6,407 nt of DNA from Pseudomonadota bacterium (GCA_023441105.1 JAEZQX010000300.1:1-6407); one strand, 5' to 3'; shown: positions 1 to 5,967, counted from the stretch's first letter. Numbers and translations are program-made. The notes: a model not told the origin generated them from the sequence alone.

Positions 1-56
1 CCCGCGGGGGGGCTCCCCCGCACGAGCCCACGAATGGACGCAGCTTCCGCGGCTTT

Positions 57-71
57 CCCGGCGATGCCGGG
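57..71 (+). other. Strong hairpin upstream of fau
   Basis: CCCGGC (57-62) pairs perfectly with GCCGGG (66-71) around a 3-nt loop, ending 18 nt before the fau start. The following bases, CTGTTCCC, are only weakly T-rich, so it is at best a poor intrinsic terminator for whatever lies upstream. A second G/C hairpin sits at 5-20. In many gammaproteobacteria the 6S RNA gene (ssrS) lies directly before this cyclo-ligase gene, so positions 1-71 could hold the end of that RNA. I could not recognise 6S sequence or structure in so short a piece, and that part is inference only. Confidence 0.3.
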
Positions 72-89
72 CTGTTCCCGGCGCGGCCG

Positions 90-701
90 GTGACGGCGCC
101 TGCCGACCGCCAGCCGCTGCGCGCGGCATTGCGCGCACGCCGTGCGGCGCTGTCCGCCGCCGAACGCATCGCGGCGTCGCAGGGCCTGGTCGAACAGCTC
201 GAAGGCATTCCCGAGTTCCTTACCGATCGCCGCATTGCAGGTTACTGGGCGGTGGACGGTGAACTGCCCCTGGCCGCCGTGATGGCGGGCGTGCGCGAGC
301 GCGAACAGTCCTGGTACCTGCCGGTGCTGGGCCCGCAGCGGCAGCTGCGCTTCGGGCCATGGCATGCGCGCGATGAAATCCGGCCCAACCGCTACGGCAT
401 CCCCGAACCGGTCGGCGCGGACGACGCCCTGCTGGATCCCGCCGACATCGACGTCGTGTTGCTGCCGCTGCTCGGCTTCGACCGCAGCGGCGAGCGCCTC
501 GGCTTCGGCGGCGGCTGGTACGACCGCAGCTTCGCCTTCGCGCGCGGACGCCCCGCCGGCGAACGGCCGCTGCTGGTCGGCATCGGCTACGCCGTGCAGG
601 AAGTGCCGCGGATCGAACCGCAGCCATGGGACGTGCGGCTGGACTACATCGCCACCGAGCGGGAACTGATCGACCTCACCGGCGACGACGACGCGGCCTG
701 A
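90..701 (+). CDS. fau: 5-formyltetrahydrofolate cyclo-ligase (5,10-methenyl-THF synthetase)
   Basis: Cytoplasmic enzyme that uses ATP to convert 5-formyl-THF to 5,10-methenyl-THF, returning a stored folate to one-carbon metabolism. The product is 203 aa, normal for the family. Visible family features are the basic N-terminal helix RAALRARRAALSAAER (11-26), YGIPEP (102-107), the hydrophobic strand DVVLLPLLGFD (121-131), the nucleotide-binding signature RLGFGGGWYDR (136-146), and DVRLDYIATE near the C-terminus (181-190), equivalent to the usual D-x-x-x-D-x-x-x-T-E ending. The start is GTG at 90. No ATG or GTG precedes it in frame within the window, though the frame stays open to the left edge, and no Shine-Dalgarno is visible. 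The EVE gene starts 42 nt after the stop on the same strand, so co-transcription is likely. Family assignment is confident; the exact start is less so. Confidence 0.94.
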   Translation: MTAPADRQPLRAALRARRAALSAAERIAASQGLVEQLEGIPEFLTDRRIAGYWAVDGELPLAAVMAGVREREQSWYLPVLGPQRQLRFGPWHARDEIRPNRYGIPEPVGADDALLDPADIDVVLLPLLGFDRSGERLGFGGGWYDRSFAFARGRPAGERPLLVGIGYAVQEVPRIEPQPWDVRLDYIATERELIDLTGDDDAA

Positions 702-733
702 GCCCGCGTTCGCCTTCGCGCGCACCACCCACC

Positions 734-737
734 AGGG
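734..737 (+). promoter_or_regulatory. Ribosome binding site of the EVE gene
   Basis: AGGG six nucleotides before the ATG at 744. It supports that start and separate translation initiation rather than coupling to fau. Confidence 0.5.
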
Positions 738-743
738 CACGCC

Positions 744-1196
<453 letters not shown>

Positions 1197-1208
1197 GCGA
1201 TGCTCTGC

Positions 1209-1572
1209 CGCGACTGAAGTCGCTTCCACAAGGGCAGTGGCAACCTCTGTTGGGGGAGGGGCTTCACCTGCACCCACCAAAAGCATCGCGACTGAAGTCG
1301 CTCCCACAAGAGCTCGCCCCCTGCTGTTGTGGGAGGGGCTTCAGCCCCGATGGCTTCACCCGCGCCGGCCAGAAGCGTCGCGACTGAAGTCGCTCCCACA
1401 AAAGCAGTGGGAGAGGCTCCAGCCTCGATTGATCCACCAGCACCCGTCAAGAGCGTCGCGACTGAAGTCGCTCCCACAAGGGCAGTGGCAACCTCGGTTG
1501 TGGGAGGGGCTTCAGCCCCGATCGCTTCACCTGCACCTACGAAAAGCATCGCGACGGAAGTCGCTCCCACAA
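1209..1572. repeat. Alternating REP-like hairpin array (nine units)
   Basis: Nine related palindromic units fill the gap between the EVE gene and rpiA. The unit reads TTGTGGGAG, a 5-nt stem arm, TTCA loop, complementary arm, then CGAT. Five units are on the - strand (1209-1231, 1287-1309, 1379-1401, 1457-1479, 1550-1572) with stem GCGAC/GTCGC. Four are on the + strand: 1250-1266 (truncated), 1327-1351, 1407-1429 and 1498-1522, with stem GGGGC/GCCCC, or GAGGC/GCCTC at 1407-1429. Orientation alternates strictly (-,+,-,+ and so on), as in BIME-type REP clusters. Minus units are spaced 78, 92, 78 and 93 bp apart. The GTGG head and stem-loop agree with the GTRG/SMAG-type REPs known in Xanthomonadaceae, which are mobilised in trans by RAYT transposases; no RAYT gene is in this window. 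Possible roles are mRNA 3'-end protection or transcription attenuation after the EVE gene. Confidence 0.9.
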
Positions 1573-1599
1573 AAGCATTGGGACAGTGCGCGTGCGACA

Positions 1600-1620
1600 C
1601 TCGCCCGGGTCGAAGGCGAG
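1600..1620 (+). other. Small hairpin upstream of rpiA
   Basis: CTCGCC (1600-1605) and GGCGAG (1615-1620) form a perfect 6-bp stem with a 9-nt loop, ending 15 nt before the rpiA ATG. It could form in the rpiA leader, but nothing shows that it regulates the gene. I see no convincing promoter in 1573-1635. Confidence 0.3.
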
Positions 1621-1635
1621 CGGCAGGCACAGGCG

Positions 1636-2280
1636 ATGAATGCAGACGAACAGAAGCGCGCGGCAGGCCAGGCGGCGCTGCGCTATGTCGAGGACGGCAC
1701 GGTGGTCGGCGTCGGCACCGGCTCGACCGTGGCCCACTTCATCGAGGCGCTGTCCGGCATCCGCGATCGCATCGAAGGCACCGTCTCCAGCTCGGAAGCC
1801 TCTACCCGGCTGCTGCAGCGGCACGGCATTCCGGTGCTCGACCTCAATGCCACCGGTCCGATCCCGCTGTACGTCGATGGCGCCGACGAGTGCGACGACA
1901 ACAAGTGCCTGATCAAGGGCGGCGGCGGCGCGCTGACGCGCGAGAAGATCTGCGCGGCCGCGGCGCGGCGCTTCGTATGCATCATCGACCAGGGCAAGCG
2001 CGTGCCGGTACTGGGGCGTTTCCCGCTGCCCGTCGAAGTCATTCCGATGGCGCGCAGCCATGTCGCGCGCGAGATCGTGCAGCGCGGCGGGCAGCCGGTG
2101 TGGCGCGACGGCGTGGTGACCGACAACGGCAACTGGATCCTCGACGTCCATGGGCTGACGATCCGCGACCCCAGGGTCCTCGAAACCGATCTCGACCAGA
2201 TAGCCGGGGTGGTGACCGTGGGCCTCTTCGCCCACCGGCCGGCCGACATCGTGCTGGTCGGCGCGGAGGTCATGCCGTAG
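1636..2280 (+). CDS. rpiA: Ribose-5-phosphate isomerase A
   Basis: Interconverts ribose 5-phosphate and ribulose 5-phosphate in the non-oxidative pentose phosphate pathway, in the cytoplasm. From the ATG at 1636 the product is 214 aa, close to the usual RpiA size. The phosphate-binding loop GTGST is at 27-31, DGADE at 81-85 and [11 protein letters not shown] at 94-104. D81, D84, K94, E103 and K121 fall at the numbers of the known active-site residues of E. coli RpiA, which strongly supports this start. The frame stays open 133 codons further upstream, but that stretch is translated repeat array and should not be included. A weak SD (AGG at 1631-1633) precedes the ATG. The 440-bp repeat-filled gap suggests expression independent of fau and the EVE gene, though a promoter was not identified. 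Confidence 0.97.
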   Translation: MNADEQKRAAGQAALRYVEDGTVVGVGTGSTVAHFIEALSGIRDRIEGTVSSSEASTRLLQRHGIPVLDLNATGPIPLYVDGADECDDNKCLIKGGGGALTREKICAAAARRFVCIIDQGKRVPVLGRFPLPVEVIPMARSHVAREIVQRGGQPVWRDGVVTDNGNWILDVHGLTIRDPRVLETDLDQIAGVVTVGLFAHRPADIVLVGAEVMP

Positions 2281-2302
2281 GGCGGGGATTTGGAGATGCG
2301 GG

Positions 2303-2331
2303 ATCCGGGCTCCCGAAAACGTCGCCCGGAT
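2303..2331 (+). other. Inverted repeat after rpiA, possible weak terminator
   Basis: ATCCGGGC (2303-2310) is perfectly complementary to GCCCGGAT (2324-2331) with a 13-nt loop, beginning 23 nt after the rpiA stop. There is no T-tract after it, so if it ends the rpiA transcript it does so in a non-canonical way. It could also only stabilise the mRNA 3' end. Confidence 0.35.
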
Positions 2332-2360
2332 GCGCCAGCCGCACCGGCCCGCCAGACGGA

Positions 2361-2389
2361 TTGACCGTTCCCGGGCGGCATGCTCCCAT
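2361..2389 (+). promoter_or_regulatory. Weak candidate promoter of the beta-helix gene
   Basis: TTGACC (2361-2366, 5/6 match to a sigma70 -35) is followed after 17 nt by TCCCAT (2384-2389), a poor -10. If real, transcription would start near 2396 and the gene would be translated from 2419 rather than 2380. The -10 is weak enough that this may be chance. Confidence 0.22.
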
Positions 2390-2418
2390 CGCGGCAGGCA
2401 TTCCACCGGACCCTCTTC

Positions 2419-3948
2419 ATGTCGAACGCGCTGCCGGTGCCCGGCTTCCGCTCCGCGCCGCTAGCGGCCGCCCTGCTGGTCGCGCTCGGCGCCGGCGCTG
2501 CCGCGCCGGTAGCCGCCGCGACGCACGCGGCGGACGCGGCCCCTCCGGATACGTCGTGGATCCGCCTGCGCATCGACGCGGCCCATCGATTGTTCCCGCA
2601 GCTGCCGGGGCCGCGCAGCGAGGCGACGGCACGCCCGACCACCCTCCGGCCAGTCGCCAACTGCAACGATGAGGGGCCCGGCAGCCTGCGTGCGACCGTC
2701 GCCGCGGCACTCGACGGCGACACCGTCGACCTGACGGCGCTGTCCTGCGGGCGCATCACGCTGGAAACGGGCGCCATCGCGATGCCGGTCGCCAACCTCA
2801 CCCTGCAGGGACCCGGCGCCGGCGCGCTGGCCATCGACGGCAACGGCCTCGATCGCGTCTTCTTCCATCCGTTTGGCGGCTGGCTGCAGCTGCGCGGCAT
2901 GACGATCGAGGGCGGCCGCGTGCGCGCCACCGGCTTCGACGTCACCGGCGGCGGCTGCATCGCGTCGGCCGGCTACCTGGTGCTGGAAGACGCCCTGGTG
3001 CGCAACTGCTACGCCGCCGGCGAGGGTGCCTACGGCGGCGCCGTCTATGCTTACTACCTCGGCATGACGCGCAGCACCCTCAGCGGCAACGTCGCGCATG
3101 GCGTGCACGAGAACGCCGGCACCGCGGCATTCGGTGGCGCGGCGTTCGTCTATTCGATGAACCTGGTCGAGGGCACCGTCAGCGGCAACCTCGCGCACCA
3201 TACCGTGCAGGAGGGGCGCACCAGCTACGACATCGGCGGCGGCCTCATCGCCGTGCGCGGCGGCAGCATCAGCCGCTCGACCATCGACTCCAACCGCGCG
3301 GACGGGCGCGGCGGCGGGCTTGCGACCTTCGGCGACGTCGCCCTCTCCAACAGCACCGTATCCGGCAACACCGCCGCGGCGGCGATGGGCGGCGGCGTGT
3401 TCGCACGCCGGCCGGCGACGCTCGAGGTCGGCAACAGCACCATCAGCAACAACCAGGCGGCAACGGCAGGTGGCGGGCTGTGGCTGGCCGCCACCGACGC
3501 CTGGCTGGACAGCACCCTCGTGTACGGCAACCGCGCCGGCAGCGGCAGCGACATGGAGGCGTCCTATCCGCTCGCGATCCATGGCAGCGCGAATCTGGTC
3601 GGAAGCAGCGGCGCCCTCGTGGCGTTGCCGGCCGACACCGCCGCGGGCGACCCGCGGCTGGGGCCACTGGCCTGGAACGGCGGCGCCACGCGCACGCACG
3701 CGCTGGGTGCCGGCAGCGCGGCCGTCGACGCCGGCAGCAATCCGGACGGCCTCGTCTCCGACCAGCGCGGCGAGGGCTTTCCACGCCAGGTCGGCGCCGC
3801 CATCGACATCGGCGCCTACGAACAGCAGGCCGCCACCGGCCTCCCTGCCGCCTCGCCCGTCCCGTCGCTCTCCGCCTGGCTGCAACTCCTGCTCGCGGCG
3901 CTGCTCGGCAGCGCCTCCCTCGCCCGTTTTCGCGCCACCCGGCGCTGA
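2419..3948 (+). CDS. Secreted beta-helix protein, choice-of-anchor Q type, with IPTL-CTERM-like tail
   Basis: Predicted exported protein of 509 aa from ATG 2419; an in-frame ATG at 2380 would add 13 residues. I prefer 2419 because it gives a compact signal peptide, with hydrophobic core APLAAALLVALGAGAAA and an AAA-type cleavage region near residue 34. After a linker, CNDEGPGSLR (82-91) opens a segment typical of secreted proteins with many parallel beta-helix turns. Turn motifs S-T-x-S-G-N and variants recur at about 219, 252, 287, 313, 340 and 365. G-D-P-R-L-G-P-L (410-417) and the final D-I-G-A-Y-E (463-468) are the usual close of choice-of-anchor Q proteins. The C-terminus has VPSLSAW, a hydrophobic stretch and the basic end RFRATRR (about 481-509), matching IPTL-CTERM sorting tails, so it is probably processed and anchored or released at the envelope. 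No catalytic residues can be assigned; substrate and partner are unknown. Confidence 0.85.
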   Translation: MSNALPVPGFRSAPLAAALLVALGAGAAAPVAAATHAADAAPPDTSWIRLRIDAAHRLFPQLPGPRSEATARPTTLRPVANCNDEGPGSLRATVAAALDGDTVDLTALSCGRITLETGAIAMPVANLTLQGPGAGALAIDGNGLDRVFFHPFGGWLQLRGMTIEGGRVRATGFDVTGGGCIASAGYLVLEDALVRNCYAAGEGAYGGAVYAYYLGMTRSTLSGNVAHGVHENAGTAAFGGAAFVYSMNLVEGTVSGNLAHHTVQEGRTSYDIGGGLIAVRGGSISRSTIDSNRADGRGGGLATFGDVALSNSTVSGNTAAAAMGGGVFARRPATLEVGNSTISNNQAATAGGGLWLAATDAWLDSTLVYGNRAGSGSDMEASYPLAIHGSANLVGSSGALVALPADTAAGDPRLGPLAWNGGATRTHALGAGSAAVDAGSNPDGLVSDQRGEGFPRQVGAAIDIGAYEQQAATGLPAASPVPSLSAWLQLLLAALLGSASLARFRATRR

Positions 3949-4023
3949 GGCGGGAGCGCAACGGCGCATCGGCACGAAACAAACGGTGCGTCCGGAGACC
4001 TACGGAGTGAAGCCCTCGCCTTC

Positions 4024-4067
4024 AACGGGGGGCTGGGTGGAGATGGTGTCGCCCGCGCAGCCCCGTT
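4024..4067. other. Inverted repeat between the beta-helix and lipoprotein genes
   Basis: AACGGGG (4024-4030) pairs with CCCCGTT (4061-4067), and CTG (4033-4035) with CAG (4058-4060) can extend the stem past a 2-nt bulge, leaving a 22-nt loop. It lies in the 199-bp gap 3949-4147. No T-tract follows, so I do not call it a terminator. I see no other gene or clear promoter in this gap. Confidence 0.3.
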
Positions 4068-4136
4068 ACCCCGGAACAGCCACCCGGTTCATTCCGCATC
4101 CATCCGCCGCAAGGCACCGTCGGGTTCCCGCCGACG

Positions 4137-4141
4137 AGGAG
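4137..4141 (+). promoter_or_regulatory. Ribosome binding site of the EF-hand lipoprotein gene
   Basis: A strong Shine-Dalgarno AGGAG, six nucleotides before the ATG at 4148. It fixes the start and rules out the much longer upstream-open frame, which reads through the beta-helix gene out of phase. Confidence 0.75.
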
Positions 4142-4147
4142 CCTCCC

Positions 4148-4501
4148 ATGCGCACGCCCGCCATCTGCCTGACCGCCGCCCTCGCGCTCGCCCTCGGCGC
4201 CTGCGCCAGCACCCTGCCCGCACCCGAGGTCACCGGCGCCGACGTCACCGCCGATTCCAGCGCGGCATGGGCGCTGCTCGACCTGGACCACGACGGCATC
4301 CTCTCGATGGATGAACTGGAGACCCAGCACGCCGTCGCCCTCCTGCAGGACCTTGGCCAGGCCGACAGCGACAACGACGACGCCATCTCCCACACCGAGT
4401 TCGACGCCTGGTGGCCGCGCATGACGCGCACGCCCGCCTCCGCGACGATGGCGGCGCTCAATGCCAGTGCCGCGGTGACGGGAGCGGAGCGGCTGGACTA
4501 G
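4148..4501 (+). CDS. Small EF-hand domain lipoprotein
   Basis: Predicted 117-aa calcium-binding lipoprotein. The N-terminus has a short basic region, a hydrophobic core and the lipobox L-G-A-C with lipidated Cys19. Ala at +2 predicts sorting to the outer membrane under the E. coli Lol rule. Two EF-hand loops follow. The first, DLDHDGILSMDE (45-56), is canonical, with D45, D47, D49, G50, S53 and E56. The second, DSDNDDAISHTE (73-84), has all side-chain ligands (D73, D75, D77, S81, E84) but Asp instead of Gly at loop position 6. The 16-residue gap between loops fits a paired EF-hand. A short Ala/Thr-rich tail ends the protein. Similar small EF-hand lipoproteins are common in Xanthomonadaceae; their role is unknown to me (calcium buffering, sensing or envelope stability are possible). 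It is the last + strand gene before the convergent tRNA/ribosomal block. Confidence 0.88.
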   Translation: MRTPAICLTAALALALGACASTLPAPEVTGADVTADSSAAWALLDLDHDGILSMDELETQHAVALLQDLGQADSDNDDAISHTEFDAWWPRMTRTPASATMAALNASAAVTGAERLD

Positions 4502-4774
4502 GGTTCGCGATCGAACGGACGGATGCCGCTGAGAGGAGAGTTGCGCCGTGCTGAGGCAGACGCGGGGTTCCAGGCGTGGCGCGCCAGGCCGCGGGGTCGG
4601 AAATCCGCCGCCACCGGTCGACCGGCCGGCGCATCGCATGGATGACCGCGGTCGGTCATATGCTGCTGCGCCGTAGTGACTTCGTCGAAGAGCAGAGATT
4701 GCCCTGGCGCGAAGCGGAAAAACGGCATCGGGCTGAAGCCCCTTTCACAGGATCTGCGCGGGGGGCCACAACGC
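4502..4774. other. Intergenic region between convergent blocks, no gene seen
   Basis: This stretch lies between the lipoprotein gene (+) and the tRNA-Gln terminator (-). Open frames on both strands here have no family resemblance, no ribosome binding site and biased composition, so I call none. It contains short perfect palindromes (TGGCGCGCCA at 4577-4586, CCGGTCGACCGG at 4614-4625, GACCGCGGTC at 4643-4652), which are unremarkable at this GC content, and one solitary REP-like unit at 4727-4750. Confidence 0.6.
4727..4750 (-). repeat. Solitary REP-like unit
   Basis: Read on the - strand this is CTGTGAAAG, then GGGCTTCAGCCC, then GAT. It has the same layout as the GGGGC-type units of the 1209-1572 array (TTGTGGGAG, stem, TTCA loop, CGAT) but with two changes in the head and a stem shortened by loss of one C. 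It lies 25 nt beyond the tRNA-Gln terminator. It looks like a decayed single member of the same family. Confidence 0.7.
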
Positions 4775-4798
4775 AAAAAACCCGCCGTGAGGCGGGTT
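4775..4798 (-). terminator. Intrinsic terminator of tRNA-Gln
   Basis: On the - strand AACCCGCC, loop TCAC, GGCGGGTT form a perfect 8-bp GC-rich stem followed by an uninterrupted T-tract (A4775-A4780 on the + strand, two of which lie in the stem). It begins 49 nt after the tRNA 3' end, so it ends the tRNA-Gln transcript and any read-through from rplM-rpsI. On the + strand the tail is only TTCC, so it would work poorly for the lipoprotein gene. Confidence 0.88.
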
Positions 4799-4847
4799 CC
4801 TGCGGCGGGTCGCGGCGGCGTCAGCCGCTGCGGCCCGGTGTCGGGAT

Positions 4848-4922
4848 TGGCAGCCCCGGATGGATTCGAACCACCGAATGCCTGAGTCAGAGTCAGGTGC
4901 CTTACCGCTTGGCGACGGGGCT
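4848..4922 (-). tRNA. tRNA-Gln (anticodon CTG)
   Basis: A 75-nt tRNA with encoded CCA. The acceptor arm AGCCCCG pairs with CGGGGCT; the discriminator is G. The D-arm is GCC-AAGCGGTAA-GGC, the anticodon stem CCTGA/TCAGG encloses loop CTCTGAC with anticodon CTG (4888-4890), and the T-arm is GGTGG-TTCGAAT-CCATC with one G-T pair. The D-arm and variable-region wording are those of bacterial glutamine tRNAs. It reads CAG, the preferred Gln codon in a GC-rich genome. It lies downstream of rpsI on the same strand. Confidence 0.97.
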
Positions 4923-4932
4923 GTGGAAAACG

Positions 4933-4961
4933 ATTCTACCCAATGCCCATGAACCTCACAC
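4933..4961 (-). promoter_or_regulatory. Likely promoter of tRNA-Gln
   Basis: On the - strand the -10 is TAGAAT (4933-4938, 5/6 match to TATAAT). The hexamer 17 nt upstream is GTGTGA (4956-4961), a weak -35. Transcription would start around 4924-4926, leaving a 5' leader of only about 2-5 nt before the mature tRNA. The alternative is that the tRNA is mainly made by read-through from rpsI. Confidence 0.5.
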
Positions 4962-4976
4962 GGGCGCCGGGTCGCA

Positions 4977-4998
4977 GGTCCGCGGGAACGCGCGGACC
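4977..4998 (-). other. Hairpin just downstream of rpsI
   Basis: GGTCCGCG (4977-4984) and CGCGGACC (4991-4998) form a perfect 8-bp stem with a 6-nt loop, 17 nt after the rpsI stop. No T-tract follows on the - strand. It may be a 3'-end stabiliser or a processing site between the ribosomal mRNA and tRNA-Gln; it could also be a partial terminator. Confidence 0.4.
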
Positions 4999-5015
4999 CT
5001 GGTGCAACGAAGCGC

Positions 5016-5408
5016 TTAGCGCTTGGAGTACTGCGTCGCGCGGCGCGCCTTGTGCAGGCCGACCTTCTTGCGCTCGACCTCGCGGGCATCGCGCGTCATG
5101 AAGCCGGCGCGGCGCAGCGGCTGCTTGAGCGTCTCGTCGTACTCGACCAGCGCGCGGGCGATGCCAAGGCGGATGGCGCCGGCCTGGCCGGTCATGCCGC
5201 CGCCGGCGACCGTCACCAGCACGTCGAACTTGTCCTGGTTCTGGGTCAGCTCGAGCGGCTGGCGCACGATCATGCGCGAGGTCTCGCGGCCGAAGAACGT
5301 GTCGAGCGGCTTGCCGTTCACCACGATGCTGCCGCTGCCCTTGCGCAGGAACACGCGGGCGGCGGAGGACTTGCGACGGCCGGTGCCGTAATTCTGCTGG
5401 ATCGCCAT
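5016..5408 (-). CDS. rpsI: 30S ribosomal protein S9
   Basis: S9 of the small ribosomal subunit, whose C-terminal tail reaches the P-site tRNA. The product is 130 aa, the usual bacterial length. It shows the N-terminal [15 protein letters not shown] (7-21), the central [21 protein letters not shown] (67-87), and the basic C-terminal region [19 protein letters not shown] ending in the conserved S-K-R. It is the second gene of the rplM-rpsI operon, starting 71 nt after the rplM stop. A weak SD (AAGAG) precedes the ATG. The intergenic stretch carries a perfect palindrome that could form a hairpin in the mRNA. Confidence 0.99.
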   Translation of the reverse strand: MAIQQNYGTGRRKSSAARVFLRKGSGSIVVNGKPLDTFFGRETSRMIVRQPLELTQNQDKFDVLVTVAGGGMTGQAGAIRLGIARALVEYDETLKQPLRRAGFMTRDAREVERKKVGLHKARRATQYSKR

Positions 5409-5430
5409 GGGGATGCTCTTGTTGGAAAGT

Positions 5431-5448
5431 GCGGCCACCGGTGGCCGC
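5431..5448. other. Perfect 18-bp palindrome in the rplM-rpsI gap
   Basis: GCGGCCACC followed directly by its reverse complement GGTGGCCGC. In the mRNA it would form a 7-bp stem with a CCGG loop. Flanking AAG and CTT can extend it past a bulged A. It lies 23-40 nt upstream of the rpsI ATG. It is not T-tailed, so it is not a standard terminator; a processing or translation-tuning hairpin is possible. Confidence 0.5.
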
Positions 5449-5479
5449 TTCATGCGCGCGGACTGCGCATCGACCTGCT

Positions 5480-5908
5480 TCAGATTTCGAGCGCCTGCGG
5501 CTGCTGCGCGGCGTGCGGGTGCTCGGCGCCGGCGTACACCTTGAGCTTGCGGTACATGGCGCGGCCGAGCGGGTTCTTCGGCAGCATGCCCTTGACCGCG
5601 ATCTCGATTACCCGCTCCGGGTGGCGCGCCAGCATGTCCTTCAGCGACGTGGTCTTGAGGTTGCCGACGTGGCCGGTGAAGCGGTGGTAGTTCTTGTCTT
5701 CCAGCTTGTTGCCGGTGACCGCGACCTTTTCCGCATTGATGACGACCAGGTAATCGCCGGTGTCCACGTGCGGGGTGTAGATCGGCTTGTGCTTGCCGCG
5801 CAGGCGGTGCGCGAGTTCCGTGCACAGGCGGCCGAGCGTCTTGCCGGCGGCGTCGACGACGTACCAATCGCGTTTGACGCTCTCGGGCTTGGCGCTGATC
5901 GTATTCAT
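5480..5908 (-). CDS. rplM: 50S ribosomal protein L13
   Basis: L13 is an early-assembly protein of the large ribosomal subunit. The product is 142 aa, the standard length. Conserved parts are [16 protein letters not shown] (13-28), [19 protein letters not shown] (35-53), [14 protein letters not shown] (55-68), YHRFTGHVG (74-82), and the C-terminal [19 protein letters not shown] (107-125) followed by AGAEHPH. It is the first gene of the operon. AAGG lies about nine nucleotides before the ATG at 5908. In E. coli this operon is repressed by L13 acting on the rplM leader; whether the short leader here does the same cannot be judged from sequence alone. Confidence 0.99.
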   Translation of the reverse strand: MNTISAKPESVKRDWYVVDAAGKTLGRLCTELAHRLRGKHKPIYTPHVDTGDYLVVINAEKVAVTGNKLEDKNYHRFTGHVGNLKTTSLKDMLARHPERVIEIAVKGMLPKNPLGRAMYRKLKVYAGAEHPHAAQQPQALEI

Positions 5909-5967
5909 TTCCGTAAACCTTCGGATGCGCCGCGGCAAGGCCGGGCGGTCTGGAATGAGGGCGCGGG

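Noticed and set aside
1..71. 3' end of 6S RNA (ssrS)
   Set aside because: Expected from gene order, but I could not match conserved 6S sequence or its closing stem in this fragment, so I did not annotate it as an RNA gene.
1209..1572. CRISPR array
   Set aside because: Repeats alternate in orientation, the intervening segments are themselves related rather than unique spacers, spacing is uneven, and no cas gene is near.
1329..2672. A 447-aa + strand open frame across the array and rpiA
   Set aside because: It runs out of frame through rpiA and consists of translated REP peptide followed by Arg-rich shadow sequence typical of high-GC DNA.
2461..3975. A 504-aa - strand open frame opposite the beta-helix gene
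   Set aside because: Composition is Ala/Gly/Arg/Asp-rich shadow sequence with no family resemblance; the + strand protein has a signal peptide, repeats and a known C-terminal tail.
4614..4652. Short perfect palindromes as operators or recombination sites
   Set aside because: 10-12 bp GC-rich palindromes are expected by chance at this composition, and no regulator or recombinase gene is adjacent.
4498..4776. A 92-aa - strand frame in the convergent gap
   Set aside because: It includes the translated solitary REP unit, overlaps the tRNA-Gln terminator end and has no ribosome binding site or recognisable domain.
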